A DNA stretch of 62,473 nt from Blautia sp. OF03-15BH (GTDB lineage: Bacteria > Bacillota > Clostridia > Lachnospirales > Lachnospiraceae): positions 1-62,473 of the forward strand of contig NZ_QSCM01000014.1 in assembly GCF_003463065.1 (NCBI RefSeq), in the 5' to 3' direction. Made by a program: the position numbers and the translations under genes. Shown here piece by piece: positions 25,773-36,400 of this stretch (the first letter of the stretch is position 1; every line of letters begins with the position of its first letter). The notes beneath the pieces were generated by a model. It saw nothing but the letters and a program-made list of their open reading frames with translations. It did not search any database and was not told the DNA's origin.

Positions 25773-27257
25773 CTACTCCCGCAGGCCATACTGTTTCCGG
25801 AACTGCCCGATCGTCTTTCCCGTACTTTTCTTAAATACCCGCAAAAGATAATTGGAATTTGAAAAACCGGCCAGCGCTGCGATCTCATCCAGCGAGTACT
25901 GCGACTGTTTCAAAAGGGAAGCCGCACAGGCCACCCGCTTCTCATTGATGTACTGCATAACCGTCATCCCCGTCTGCTCTTTGAATTTCTTACAAAACGA
26001 AGGGACACTCATACAGCTCAGCTGTGCCAGTTCCGGCAGTGTAAGTTTTCCATCCAGATGCCTGTCAATATAGTTCAAAACCTCGATCAGCGGATTCTGC
26101 ACTCCCGCCCGGAAGGCTGCCGCCTGAAACTCTTTCATATATTCCACGGCACGGTCTTTCAGTTCCACGCTGCTGGCAGCGGATGAGATAAAAGCAATGA
26201 GCTCCGTATCCTGTCTCCACTTTCCACGAAAATGTTCCTCAAAATGATAACCGGATAAAATATAATGCATCATCTGGCGCATGTTCTGGAGAAAGATATT
26301 CTTTACAACCGTCACGGAAAGCTGCTGCTCTCCGCTCAGTTCCAGCCATTGTTCCAGTTCTCTGGAAAACCGTTCCAGCCACTGTTCTTCCAGAAAGTCC
26401 TTTGTTTCAAAAATGCCAAGAGCATTGGAAACGGACGGTCTTTTATAAAAAAAGACATTTTGCTCCGGATGAAAGAAATACTGTTCTGCTGCAAGAACCG
26501 CATGCTGATATTCTTTTCTCGTCTCCGGAAGCTCTTCAAATTCCTGACTGATCCCGATCACCACTGCACCGGTCAGATACTGGCTGATATTGTTCTGAAG
26601 CAGACGGAGCCAGTGTTCCAGCAGCTTCCGGCGTTCTTCTTCGGACGACTGCCCGTCCATCTGAAACAGAATGAAAATCTCACGATTATAAGGGGAAAAC
26701 AACGTTCCCATCTGATAACGGTTTACGATCTCTTCCAGAAGATGTACCAGCATCTCTGAACCTTCCGGCTGTTCCGTACTCCGTCCGTTCAGCTGCAAAA
26801 CGCCAATGCGGTAAATGCACTGTCTGCGGATCTGCTTCTCTTTTTTTTCTTCTGTTCCTGCCTTCTTTTTTTCTGTCTCTTTCCCGACAGTTTTTTCATA
26901 GACATTTTTTACTTCCTGTATCAGAGATTTCTCTGTTACGCTGTGCTTCAGGATATAACTGTCCGTTCCGATGGAGATTGCCCGCTGCGCATAGGAAAAG
27001 TCCTCATGGCAGCTGACAATGATGACTCCCAAAGCCAGCTGTCTTTCCCTGATCTCACGGATAAACTCCAGCCCGTCCATCTCTGCCATTTCAATATCCG
27101 TCAGAACAACATCCACCATATTCTCTTCCAGAAAATGCAATGCCTCTTCCGCTTCCCCGAATATGCCGGACACCACAATGCCCTCTTTTCCATCCAGAAA
27201 AGACTGCAGTCCGATCCTGGAAAGGATCTCATCATCCACTATAATTATCCGTATCAT
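25773..27257 (-). CDS. YesN-type response regulator with AraC DNA-binding domain
   Basis: 494 residues. The start MIRIIIVDDE at 27257 follows CAGGGGGA; a longer reading from 27335 extends into the kinase gene without a site. The receiver domain (1-120) has the DD pair, the phospho-acceptor aspartate in VVLTDIEMAEMDG and a lysine in LKHS. A long central helical part follows, and an AraC double helix-turn-helix occupies the last 100 residues (LSCMSVPSFCKKFKEQTG and LAGFSNSNYLLRVFKK). It overlaps yesM by 26 bp. It probably switches on the sugar transporter and rhamnosidase genes. Confidence 0.95.
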   Translation of the reverse strand: MIRIIIVDDEILSRIGLQSFLDGKEGIVVSGIFGEAEEALHFLEENMVDVVLTDIEMAEMDGLEFIREIRERQLALGVIIVSCHEDFSYAQRAISIGTDSYILKHSVTEKSLIQEVKNVYEKTVGKETEKKKAGTEEKKEKQIRRQCIYRIGVLQLNGRSTEQPEGSEMLVHLLEEIVNRYQMGTLFSPYNREIFILFQMDGQSSEEERRKLLEHWLRLLQNNISQYLTGAVVIGISQEFEELPETRKEYQHAVLAAEQYFFHPEQNVFFYKRPSVSNALGIFETKDFLEEQWLERFSRELEQWLELSGEQQLSVTVVKNIFLQNMRQMMHYILSGYHFEEHFRGKWRQDTELIAFISSAASSVELKDRAVEYMKEFQAAAFRAGVQNPLIEVLNYIDRHLDGKLTLPELAQLSCMSVPSFCKKFKEQTGMTVMQYINEKRVACAASLLKQSQYSLDEIAALAGFSNSNYLLRVFKKSTGKTIGQFRKQYGLRE

Positions 27258-28995
27258 GTTTCTTCCCCCTGACGACCGGAAGCAGGTATGTGACTCTGGT
27301 CCCTTCTCCCGGACGGCTCTCGATCCACATGCCATAATTTTCCCCGTATTCCATGTGGATCATTTCCTCTACATTATGAATCCCGATATTGGTATGTTCT
27401 TCTTTCTTTCCCGGCTTTCGTCTCCATTCTTCCACGTCAAAGCCCACACCCCGGTCTTCCACCAGGATATGCAGCTCTTCATCTGCCCAGACCTTCACTT
27501 TGATTTCCGTGTTTTTTATTTTTCCTCTGCCCAGTCCGTGAACGACCGCATTTTCAATGATCGGCTGCAGGAGGAATTTGCGGATCCTGCAGTTCCTGCA
27601 GTTTTCATCTTTTTCGATCACAAGCTCAAAATTCATGAAACGTGCTTTCTGGATCACCGCATAGTTTTCCACCAGCTTTAACTCGTCTTCCACACAGTAT
27701 CCTGCCTCATCATCCCTCGCCGCATTCATCAGCACATAGCTCAGGGATTCGATCAGCTTCTGAATGTTTTCCTGATGGTTCAGTACCGCCACCCATTTGA
27801 TCGTATTCAAGGCATTATAGATAAAATGCGGTGTCAGCTGTGCGGAAAGCACCCGAAGCTTCTGACGGTTCTTTTCCTCCGCTTCCATCCGATAATCCTC
27901 CATCAGGACATCGATCCGGCTGATCATGTTATTGAAATGTCTGGACAGGCTGCGGAGTTCTCCTTCGCCCACCGCCTGGATCTGCATGGAATCCAGTGTT
28001 CCCTGTGCATACTGATCCATCGCCTTCTTCAGAGTCCCAAGCGGTCGGAAAACATATTTGCGCAGCATATAAAGCATGATAAACAGGAACACCACATAAA
28101 TGATCGCAATAAAAAGAAGCGGTCTCAGAAGTGCCAGTGCCCGCTGCATGATATAGGACATTTCGATCACTGAAATACAGTACCAGCCGGTCGTGGCGAT
28201 CCTGCGGCCCGCAAGGATCACTTTTCTCCCGTCCTCCAGCGTAGTCAGATGATAATCCGTGATCTTCTTTTCATCCAGGACCGAGATATCCAGATGATCC
28301 CTGTCCGCTTCTTTTCTGGAACTGTAAAGGATCCTGCCTTCGGAATCTGTAAGATAACGCACCGCTTCATCTGACTGCAGCTGACCAAACGCATCCTGTA
28401 CAAGAGAATCACTCATAACCATATATAAAAAACCGACGTGCTGCATTTCTTTATTGTTCAGAGATCTGGCCAGAATGTAGCTGTTTTTCTCAGACCGACC
28501 ATATACCCTGCTCATGACATACCAGCAGCATCTTCCTCCCGCCGCAAGCACCTCCTCCCGATGTTCCTCCATAAAGGAAACAGCCATCGCATCATTGCCT
28601 ACACGGTAAACCTTTCCGTTCCGGTCAATGATCGCTCCGGCAACAGCCCCCTCTATGGAATATACGCTGGAGTTCAGTCTCTTTTCGATCAGCTTCTCTT
28701 CGCTTTCTGTAAGCGTCTCCCCCGACAGCAGTTCTACAATGTCATTATAGTAAGCAAACAGGGAACTTTCCATGCGGTTTTTCAGTTCCCCGGATATCTG
28801 ATAGCCCACAGATGCCATGGAGTCCATCGCAGAATTTCCAAGAGCCGTAATATTATAATCCCGGAAGATCCCTACCACAAAGGCCGCCATGACAAAAAAA
28901 GGAATAATGACCAGCACCAGAAACAACAGCACGATCCTTGTCGTGATCCCATGCCTGGAAAACCAGTCTTTTGTTAAAAAAGCAGGCTTTTTCAT
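27232..28995 (-). CDS. YesM-type sensor histidine kinase
   Basis: 587 residues: membrane segment about 20-44, extracellular Cache-like sensor about 45-285, second membrane segment about 290-312, HAMP, then His_kinase with the phospho-acceptor H in QLTPHFIYNALNTIKW, and a HATPase domain with ENAVVHGLGRG and DRGVGFD. It is the partner of the adjacent AraC-type regulator and likely senses the glycan or its binding protein. CAGGGTG precedes the start. Confidence 0.95.
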   Translation of the reverse strand: MKKPAFLTKDWFSRHGITTRIVLLFLVLVIIPFFVMAAFVVGIFRDYNITALGNSAMDSMASVGYQISGELKNRMESSLFAYYNDIVELLSGETLTESEEKLIEKRLNSSVYSIEGAVAGAIIDRNGKVYRVGNDAMAVSFMEEHREEVLAAGGRCCWYVMSRVYGRSEKNSYILARSLNNKEMQHVGFLYMVMSDSLVQDAFGQLQSDEAVRYLTDSEGRILYSSRKEADRDHLDISVLDEKKITDYHLTTLEDGRKVILAGRRIATTGWYCISVIEMSYIMQRALALLRPLLFIAIIYVVFLFIMLYMLRKYVFRPLGTLKKAMDQYAQGTLDSMQIQAVGEGELRSLSRHFNNMISRIDVLMEDYRMEAEEKNRQKLRVLSAQLTPHFIYNALNTIKWVAVLNHQENIQKLIESLSYVLMNAARDDEAGYCVEDELKLVENYAVIQKARFMNFELVIEKDENCRNCRIRKFLLQPIIENAVVHGLGRGKIKNTEIKVKVWADEELHILVEDRGVGFDVEEWRRKPGKKEEHTNIGIHNVEEMIHMEYGENYGMWIESRPGEGTRVTYLLPVVRGKKHDTDNYSG

Positions 28996-29019
28996 AGGCT
29001 ACACCCTGTTATTTCCGAC

Positions 29020-29895
29020 TTAAACCAGCCTTATCACCCGGCTCCATGCCATTTTTCCCTGTGCATCCGTAACCTCCGCCCGGATGAAGGTTTCCCAGGG
29101 TTCCACATGACACACGGCTTTCGTCAACCCGTTTCCTCTATGTCCGCGCTCCGGTGCCCATACGGCATTTGAAAAGAAGGAAATCCGGCTGACCGGTGAA
29201 CAGTTGACCGTCACTTCATTCTTTTCTCTCCTGATGTGGATCTCCGGTCCCTGGGTCGCATAAAATTTTTCCTCTCTGATCGCTCTCAGCAGCTCTTCAT
29301 CGGAGGCATTTTCTCCTGCTTCGAGCATGATCCATGCCTTCGTCTCATCACTGCCGTCATAAAAATGTGCGTCATCATCAGCAAGCAGCGAGTAGAACAG
29401 GCCCTGACATGCCGCTGTATCAACAAAATCTCCGGAATACGGGCGAGAAGACTCTCCCGCATCGGAAACAGAATTGTAGATCTCTGTAGCATCGATGCCG
29501 GAAAGCTTAGCCGCCTGCTGTGCCGTATTCAATGACCAGGCCGGATGTGCCAGAACGGCAAGCCCTTTACAGCGATGCACTTCATCGATGATTTCCTGCG
29601 GACCTGCTGTTCCCGCCAGATCCGGTTCCCTGCTGCAGCCGATGCCAAGGATGTGATACACGCCGGTACCTGCATTGCCGCCGCCAATGTTATACTCTGC
29701 CCCCGCTAAAATACGAAGGCCGCCAATTTCCCCACTCTCATGATATTTCCAGTGATCCGTGACCGCGATCACATCATAACCGGCTTTTTTATAGATCTCT
29801 GCGACCTCTTCCGGTGTCCGGCTGCCATCCGAACGTGTCGTATGTGTATGAAGATTGATTTTCCATCGATTGATTCCAAACAGATCTTTTTCCAT
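29020..29895 (-). CDS. PHP-domain metal-dependent hydrolase
   Basis: 291 residues, cytoplasmic. PHP motifs are HTHTTRSDGS (N-terminal), VTDHW, VLAHPAW and ADDDAH, so all metal-binding histidines appear present. Substrates of stand-alone PHP proteins include phosphoesters, but here the context of an MFS carrier and sugar genes does not settle it. AAAGGAGAGC precedes the ATG. The start codon lies 96 bp after the MFS stop; a promoter-like site falls in the gap. Confidence 0.88.
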   Translation of the reverse strand: MEKDLFGINRWKINLHTHTTRSDGSRTPEEVAEIYKKAGYDVIAVTDHWKYHESGEIGGLRILAGAEYNIGGGNAGTGVYHILGIGCSREPDLAGTAGPQEIIDEVHRCKGLAVLAHPAWSLNTAQQAAKLSGIDATEIYNSVSDAGESSRPYSGDFVDTAACQGLFYSLLADDDAHFYDGSDETKAWIMLEAGENASDEELLRAIREEKFYATQGPEIHIRREKNEVTVNCSPVSRISFFSNAVWAPERGHRGNGLTKAVCHVEPWETFIRAEVTDAQGKMAWSRVIRLV

Positions 29896-29931
29896 TTTCC
29901 TGCTCTCCTTTGAAGATGGTCTTTTTCTTGT

Positions 29932-29961
29932 ATTTTACACCATCCGGACAGCATTCTGCAA
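29932..29961 (-). promoter_or_regulatory. Possible promoter of the PHP/YesMN genes
   Basis: TTGCAG (29961-29956), 18-bp spacer, TAAAAT (29937-29932) on the minus strand, in the 96-bp gap between the MFS and PHP genes. Confidence 0.4.
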
Positions 29962-29991
29962 TCCATACATCTGATCTTTCCGCGATATGAT

Positions 29992-31176
29992 CTATTTTCC
30001 TTCTGCCCGTTTTTTCCTCAGCAGAAGAACAGACAGCACCAATATGACCGGAAATATACTGCCGGCCAGCATACCTGCTTTCAGATCATCATTCGCCCGT
30101 TGTGTGACAAAACCGACAATACCCGGACCTACGGAACCGCCAAGGTCTCCTGCCATGGCAAGGAGCGCAAACATCGCCGTTCCGCCAAGCGGAATCTTGC
30201 CGGAAGCAATGCTGATCGTCCCCGGCCACATGATCCCGACAGAAAAACCGCAGACGACACAGCCCAGAAGATTCAGAGCCGGAAGCGGAGCAAGCGCCGA
30301 GAGCAGATAACACACCAGACAAAGAGCACCGGAAGCGATCATAAATTTCATCAGATCCATTTTTTCGCCGTATTTTCCATAGAAAGAACGGCTGATGCCC
30401 ATCATAATGGCAAACAGACAGGGACCTGCGACATCACCGATGCTTTTGGAGATGCCAAGGGCAGATTCAACATAGGCGGATGCCCACTGCGCCATCGAAA
30501 TCTCACTTGCCCCCGCACAGACCATAAGCACAAGAGTGATCCAGAAGATCGGAATACGGCATAACTGACGGATTCCCAGCCCCTGTCCTTCTTCTGTCAG
30601 CGATTCGATCGGACAGGAAAGAAAATTGAAGGTGTTATACAGCGGGATCAAGGCCCAGATACAAGCCAGAATATGCCAGTTTTCGATCCCGAAAACGGCA
30701 AAAAAGATGGTGGAAAGCAAAATAACACCGACCGATCCCCAGCAGTAAAAGGAATGCAGAAGGCTCATTACGGCCTCCTTGTTTTCGAAAGGACAGGCTT
30801 CGACAATGGGACTGACCAACACTTCGATCAGGCCACTTCCGATCGCATAAATGATCACGCTGATCAGAATACCAACGTATGGATCCGGAAGAAGTTCCGG
30901 TAAAATAGCAAGTCCGATCCATCCACAGCCAGACAGGATCTCAGACGCAACAACGCTCCTGCGATAGCCGATCCTGTCCACGTATTTCGCACAGAACAGA
31001 TCCACAAGGAGCTGCGTGAAAAAGAATGCGGTTGAAATGAATGCGATCTTTCCGAGCGAGATCTGATAGTTCCGGTGAAAGGTCAGAAATAACAGCGGTG
31101 CAAAATTCGCTGCGATTGCCTGGGTGATAAATCCGAGATAACAGGCAATCAGTGTTTTTTGATATTTGCTTTTCAT
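29992..31176 (-). CDS. MFS transporter
   Basis: 394 residues, about 12 membrane segments, start MKSKYQKTLIACYLGFITQ at 31176. An upstream reading to 31338 exists, but its 54 extra codons are a transposase remnant, so they are not part of the carrier. The GAAAGGA site lies about 12 nt before the chosen ATG. The MFS loop motif is GYRRSVVASE and the family resembles FucP-like or unassigned sugar/glycoside carriers. Its expression may now depend on sequence brought by the mobile-element scar. Confidence 0.88.
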   Translation of the reverse strand: MKSKYQKTLIACYLGFITQAIAANFAPLLFLTFHRNYQISLGKIAFISTAFFFTQLLVDLFCAKYVDRIGYRRSVVASEILSGCGWIGLAILPELLPDPYVGILISVIIYAIGSGLIEVLVSPIVEACPFENKEAVMSLLHSFYCWGSVGVILLSTIFFAVFGIENWHILACIWALIPLYNTFNFLSCPIESLTEEGQGLGIRQLCRIPIFWITLVLMVCAGASEISMAQWASAYVESALGISKSIGDVAGPCLFAIMMGISRSFYGKYGEKMDLMKFMIASGALCLVCYLLSALAPLPALNLLGCVVCGFSVGIMWPGTISIASGKIPLGGTAMFALLAMAGDLGGSVGPGIVGFVTQRANDDLKAGMLAGSIFPVILVLSVLLLRKKRAEGK

Positions 31177-31179
31177 AAA

Positions 31180-31470
31180 TACATGGTTTCCTTTCCAGAA
31201 AAGATTTTGTTTCGTATACCAGCTGTCACAGAAAATAATGACATGTTCCATGCTTTGAAATTCAGGCATGATATTACGGATCATGGCGGCAGCAAGTTCC
31301 CGTTTGGATTCTTTTATCCTTCTTCCACATAGATACACAGAGCATGATGCTTACAAAACCGTGTCCATTCAGATAGTTGGAACCATTATGTGCGGCATGG
31401 TCAAATAGTTTAAGCTGGGATGCTATTCAATGCGATCTTTGCAGTGGTATTCATAAATCTTTCGTAATAA
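31180..31470 (-). pseudogene. Remnant of a DDE transposase
   Basis: Three frames on the minus strand carry pieces of one transposase. FMNTTAKIALNSIP is near 31455-31415, KLFDHAAHNGSNYLNGHGF followed by VSIMLCVSMW near 31413-31335, and ELAAAMIRNIMPEF...VIIFCDSWYTKQNL about 31300-31200. The FDHAxxNGSNYLxGHxFVS and CDSWY segments match a DDE transposase core. Frameshifts and a deletion make it non-functional. It fills the 331-bp gap upstream of the MFS gene and explains that gene's false N-terminal extension. Confidence 0.7.
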
Positions 31471-31507
31471 AAAAGAGAACTGCTTTTCAGATTCAGGTAA
31501 AGACATA

Positions 31508-32209
31508 TCAGCCCGCCATGAGATATATCATGTCCGTTTCCTTGTTGTTCTGGACTGTTTCATCCCAGGAAATGTGCAAAATATAATAATTTACATAAAA
31601 CTCCTCTCTCTCATCCTTCTTGTTCGAAAGCGTTTCCTGCTCTTTTGATTTCCAGTAAAGGGGTTCTGCAGCCTGTTGCACATTATTGTACTCTCCATAC
31701 GTATTATTGTGATAGGCATTCGTGGCGTGTTTCCCATCCGCAGCCAGATTCAGATAACCTCCCGGCAGCAATTCACCTTTTTTATATTGTTTGCCAAGAT
31801 ACGTAACATCACCGCCTTCGATCGGCGATGATGCCTTGTAGATGGAATACGTAAAGCCAATATTTGTAGTGTGCGCAAGCTGCAGATCATATTTTTTTCC
31901 CTTTTCCGCACTGTATACACAAAACACCACATCTTTTGTTTTCTGATCCCCGGAGACATCGATTGTGCCAAGCTCCAACTGCTCTATATCCTGCATATCT
32001 CCGGCTTTGATACTCAGTATCTCTGGTTTCTTTATCTCTGTGATGGTTTCCATACTTCTTTGCATGTATAGCCATGCAAGAACCGGAACTGCCAGAAGGG
32101 CAAGTGCCGCCGATACCACTGCCCATATAGCCCGTCTTTTTCGTCTTTCCTGCTTCCAGTCCTTCTTTTGTTTCCTGTGCTCCTGCTGTTCTTCTGCCGA
32201 CTGGCTCAT
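31508..32209 (-). CDS. Membrane-anchored or SipW-type protein of the giant-adhesin operon
   Basis: 233 residues: a highly charged cytoplasmic start (Glu/Lys/Arg to about residue 27), one hydrophobic segment (about 28-47) ending VPVLAWLYMQ, then an extracellular domain. The AW pair right after the hydrophobic core echoes the YAWF signature of SipW substrates, but the rest of the motif is weak. AAGGAGGGAA precedes the ATG. It is the last gene of the operon, 100 bp after the 383-residue protein. No known domain recognised; a minor subunit or anchor is inferred. Confidence 0.65.
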   Translation of the reverse strand: MSQSAEEQQEHRKQKKDWKQERRKRRAIWAVVSAALALLAVPVLAWLYMQRSMETITEIKKPEILSIKAGDMQDIEQLELGTIDVSGDQKTKDVVFCVYSAEKGKKYDLQLAHTTNIGFTYSIYKASSPIEGGDVTYLGKQYKKGELLPGGYLNLAADGKHATNAYHNNTYGEYNNVQQAAEPLYWKSKEQETLSNKKDEREEFYVNYYILHISWDETVQNNKETDMIYLMAG

Positions 32210-32309
32210 CTGCCTGTTCCCTCCTTGTAAAATAGACTCCGTCTGCTTTTGCGTAAAGCGGACATTCGCAATACATCCCTGCCGCTCTGCTGACAGGGCC
32301 TAGTATGGC

Positions 32310-33461
32310 TCACTGTGCGTCCAGCTTCAGTTTTATAAAACGGACGTTGCTGCCCAGATACTCATCTGCCTGATTATAATAAACAGCAAGTGTTCCGTAC
32401 ATGACCGGATTGAAATCCGTTCGCATCTGGTTCAGTTTCCCTTCTGTAACCGTTCCTGCAAACTCTTCACTCTCTTTCCAGTAAAAATATCGATTATCAT
32501 TTAAACTGCACATGGCCTTAAATAATGTTTTCGGAAGTTCCGTAAGATGACTCGATCCATCGTTCCAATCCTCCGGAAATAAAATCGGTCGTTTTCCAAT
32601 GCTGCTTTGATCCTTTACCAGATAAGAGCCAAGTATTTCCGGCCATACCCAGTAAAGTGTAACCGGATAGGCCGTATCTTTTTTTGCATTTTGAACAGAC
32701 CAGGTCAGTTTTCCATTTTCATCTCTAGATAATACAGCTTTTTCTGAGTCCAAAGTCATCGACCAAGGACCGGCATCTTGGGAAATCCAGCCCTTATAAG
32801 AACGTGCATCGGAATCATAGCCTACAAACAGAAGGACATGGCCCTCCAGTAACTGCTGCGCCCTCTGATTTGCCTTTTGCAAATTTGATGATGTCGCTGC
32901 TGTTTCCTCACCCGTATAGCCGGTCAGCGTCAGATCCAGTGTCACGCTCAGTGCTCCCTCCTTATGCGAAATGATATAGAATGTCATTTTCCCACTGGCA
33001 CCAGGCTCAATTCCAACTTCTGTATTATTGTTCATATTGCTGTCATCGGTAATTGCCCAGGTGATTGAGGTATGGCTGCCATCCGTTGCCAGAAAGTTCT
33101 GGTTTTTGATGCTGCTTTTAGTTCCTTGCGGTACGTCCAGCAGCTTATCATACACGCCTGCGGAAGTTTCACTATTTGGTTTGGATGCGGCAGCAAGCTC
33201 AAACTCACTGCCTGCAGACTGAACTCTTGTCGTTGATATCGTCACCTTATTATTACTGACAAACCATGCAACGCAGGCAATAATAATCACAATCAGCGCA
33301 GCAGACATAATGATACCTGTCCTAAGAAAAACCTTCCACTCATTTTTGACCTTACTTATCTCATCCCTGGCCTGCTGCCGGTATTCCTCCGAGGTCAGTC
33401 CTTCTTTCTTTTTTTTTCCCTGCATCCTCTCACCTCGTTTCTGCTCTTCTGTCAGCATCAT
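32310..33461 (-). CDS. SipW-type secreted protein of the giant-adhesin operon
   Basis: 383 residues. A charged N-terminus (to about 47) is followed by a hydrophobic segment ending CVAWFVSNNKVTISTTRVQ, close to the AWF-x-x-N signature of the subunits in the 8-11 kb locus. The remaining 310 residues are predicted extracellular and beta-rich; YWVWPEILGSY may correspond to the YxWLEG segment of those subunits. The first ATG overlaps the giant gene's stop as ATGA; a second start at 33425 with GAGGTGAG is possible. Inferred subunit or partner of the giant protein. Confidence 0.72.
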   Translation of the reverse strand: MMLTEEQKRGERMQGKKKKEGLTSEEYRQQARDEISKVKNEWKVFLRTGIIMSAALIVIIIACVAWFVSNNKVTISTTRVQSAGSEFELAAASKPNSETSAGVYDKLLDVPQGTKSSIKNQNFLATDGSHTSITWAITDDSNMNNNTEVGIEPGASGKMTFYIISHKEGALSVTLDLTLTGYTGEETAATSSNLQKANQRAQQLLEGHVLLFVGYDSDARSYKGWISQDAGPWSMTLDSEKAVLSRDENGKLTWSVQNAKKDTAYPVTLYWVWPEILGSYLVKDQSSIGKRPILFPEDWNDGSSHLTELPKTLFKAMCSLNDNRYFYWKESEEFAGTVTEGKLNQMRTDFNPVMYGTLAVYYNQADEYLGSNVRFIKLKLDAQ

Positions 33462-36400
33462 TTATTTCCGGCTTCTGCGCCCTGCATTGTTTCCAGAATC
33501 TGCTGATAAATGCGTGCGTTCGTATAGATAATATAATCCGACGCTTTTGTACCATCAATTTCCTTACTATCCTGATCAAGCAGCACGGCTGTCAGGCGCA
33601 CCTTATAGTTGGCATATGTATGTCCCTTTGCTTCAAATGCTTCTCCAGTAAGCGGCGTAAAATCAATATAAGCAAATTCCTGCTTATCCTCACTTGAGAC
33701 AAATGGCTTCGTCCACTGGCGTGATTTTTCTGATGAAGAGGAAGGCTCCCCGGCAGCTTCCATACGCATAGACATAAGATATTCTCCAATCTCTAACGGC
33801 GTCTCTGCATAAGCTCCGTCCTGATTCTTTTGGAACAGTTCCAGCGTATACCGAATCTTTGCCGCCTTCTTAAGAACAGCGGAATCCACACTGGAATAAT
33901 CATACTTTGCCCTCGTTTCAATCGTATCAGAAGAATTCACCTCATCGCTTGGATTAATTCCCAGCTGGCGCGTAGCATCACTGATTCCGGCGATTGCAGA
34001 ATACTCCAGACTGGCTCTGGATGGATTCGTAGTATAATAGCGGTTTTTATCCTCACTTGTACCTTTATTCGTGGTGATCGGCAGCTGGCTTGCCGTATTT
34101 GCAATGGCGGATGCTGCAACAACCGACATACCACTACTGTCACTGCTGTCCGATGTATTTCTCTCAGGGAAATGATCTGCAGTCACATAAGTAAGTATAA
34201 TTTCTGCCGTAGCAGTTATTGCTGTCTCATCACTTTTCGCCGTCTCCAGCGCTTTTTTCAGCTCACTGCCTCCGTATTGCAGCGTTAATGTATCAAGTCC
34301 CGCTACGTTCTGGAGCTTTTCTTCTTTCTTAACATTCAATCCATTGCCTGTCAGCGTATATGTATAAGATACATTCTCCGTACCAATCACATCATATTCA
34401 CCACCGTTTAATTCCTTCAGGTATTTTTTCAGACTGACATCAAATCTGTGATAAAATTCAGACGGACCGACTTTATCAAATCGATCTTTTCCTGCTTCTG
34501 TCAGCTTCAATGTACTTTGCAATTTTATTTTTACACTGTCTCCATTTTCCATGACCGTATCACTTATCTCGCTTCCATTATGAACACGAGTCGTGGAAAC
34601 CGTAAATTCCTGCTCAACGCCATTGTATACCACATAGCCGGATCCGGACTTCCTTTCATCTGACGTAATTTTAGCCGGAAGTGTTCCCTCTTTACGGGAA
34701 ATCGCTCCATAATTTAACCGATTGTTGATAACGGAATATCCTGCTGTTTCCGGAACCTGAACAGTCAGATAATATCCCTCACTTCGAGCTTCTGATTTGG
34801 ATGCTTCCGTGATCGTTATACGATACTTGCTGACATCCTTATCCTTCTCTTCTGCCCTGCGGTAACAGGTCGTTCCTACTCTGACTGTTGCTTTCGCCGG
34901 ATCATTTTCTACTACGTAATACGTTGTTCCTTCTGTTTCCTCCGTGACCGCATCTGAAACCGTCATATCGAGTAAATCACAGATATAGACCGGGCAAAAT
35001 GGAGTCTTTCCATCTGATGTCATCATCTGTGCAAAATCAAATTTATGCAGATCTTCTGTACCATCTGTCGTATAAGTATAGTACTGCTTCGTCTGCCTGT
35101 CTACCAGTGTCAGACGTGTCCCGGATGGCAGTAAAGTCTTCCCGGATGCTGCCGTACTGCCCGATGCCAGATCCATGATTTTGTCGTAATACCACAGCAA
35201 ATTCTCCCCGTTATCCAGCATCGACTGCCAGTCTGTATCTTTCTCATAGCTGTATTCTATGTAAGCAGTCAGTGGTTCATCGAAGCCAGCTGTTGCATAA
35301 TGATTGGTTGCTTTATCATTCATTGGATAGTCCGCTGCACAGTAATCCGTTCCCGCAAGAAATCTTGTCTTAAAGCTGATATAGAGCACCTTTTTCACCA
35401 GCACCGGTATGTACAAATGAAACGGCTCTGCTTGATTGTTGGTCGGATTCGCATAAGTGACATCCAGCAAAGTAAACTGACTGTTCTGATTGTCGTAGGC
35501 ATTCGGAACGATGCTGATTTTCTTCGCCTTACTGATACTTAAGCTCGCACTCTCTTTCGCTTTAAAAGAATTCTGTGTGGTATCCCACTGATAAGTTGTT
35601 GCGGTAATGCTATTCTTCTGTTGTTTCACACCTGTTCCGCTGCTGACATTCGTCATGGCAGCTATGTAATTCCAGATCATCGTATCCACATCTGCGGTGT
35701 TATTTACCACAAGTACCGGAAAATCAACGTCATCACTCACGGTGGTAGTGGCGCTTTCTTCTTTCCTGTACGTCGTCACGTAGGCATCCTTGTCCGTATC
35801 TAAGAAATTCACAAATTCTGCTTTTTTCTCCAGTAAATTCCAATAAACATCAGAAGCAGGTGTCTTTTCCTGTAAGCCCTTTAAAACAGCGCCGGCTGTT
35901 GTACTGCCTTTCTGCATTCCGACACCATTACCGGTCATAACTGTGCCGTCAGCAAAAGGTACCTCGCTCTTCGGATTAACATCCAGCCATGGGCTGGCAG
36001 ATGAAGATGTTTTGTCTGTGGAATTGATCGGCTGATACGTCTGATCCACAAATGCATCTGCATAAATGATCGCAGCAGTTCCATTTTTTGTACCGATATC
36101 CTTCTGCGGAAAGACATCATCCCCCTGAACTGCAACCGCTACCAGATTGACTGTACCATTTACTCCGACTTTACCAATCCAAAAACCTGACGTATCTATC
36201 TGTTGGATATTTGCAGTCGATAACTCATCTACCTTCGCTTTGTTATTATAACCAAATTTACAATTCTTTGCTAACAGATTATATCCACTGACTTTGTTAC
36301 TGTACTTATTCGTAGCATTGTTTTCCGTATTACCAACTAACAATGCTGCGTATCCTTTATCATTATAAGTTACTCCAATCACATTAAAAAACTCTATATT

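Noticed and set aside
31176..31338. Longer N-terminus for the MFS carrier
   Set aside because: Those codons match a transposase core (CDSWYTKQ) and not a membrane carrier.
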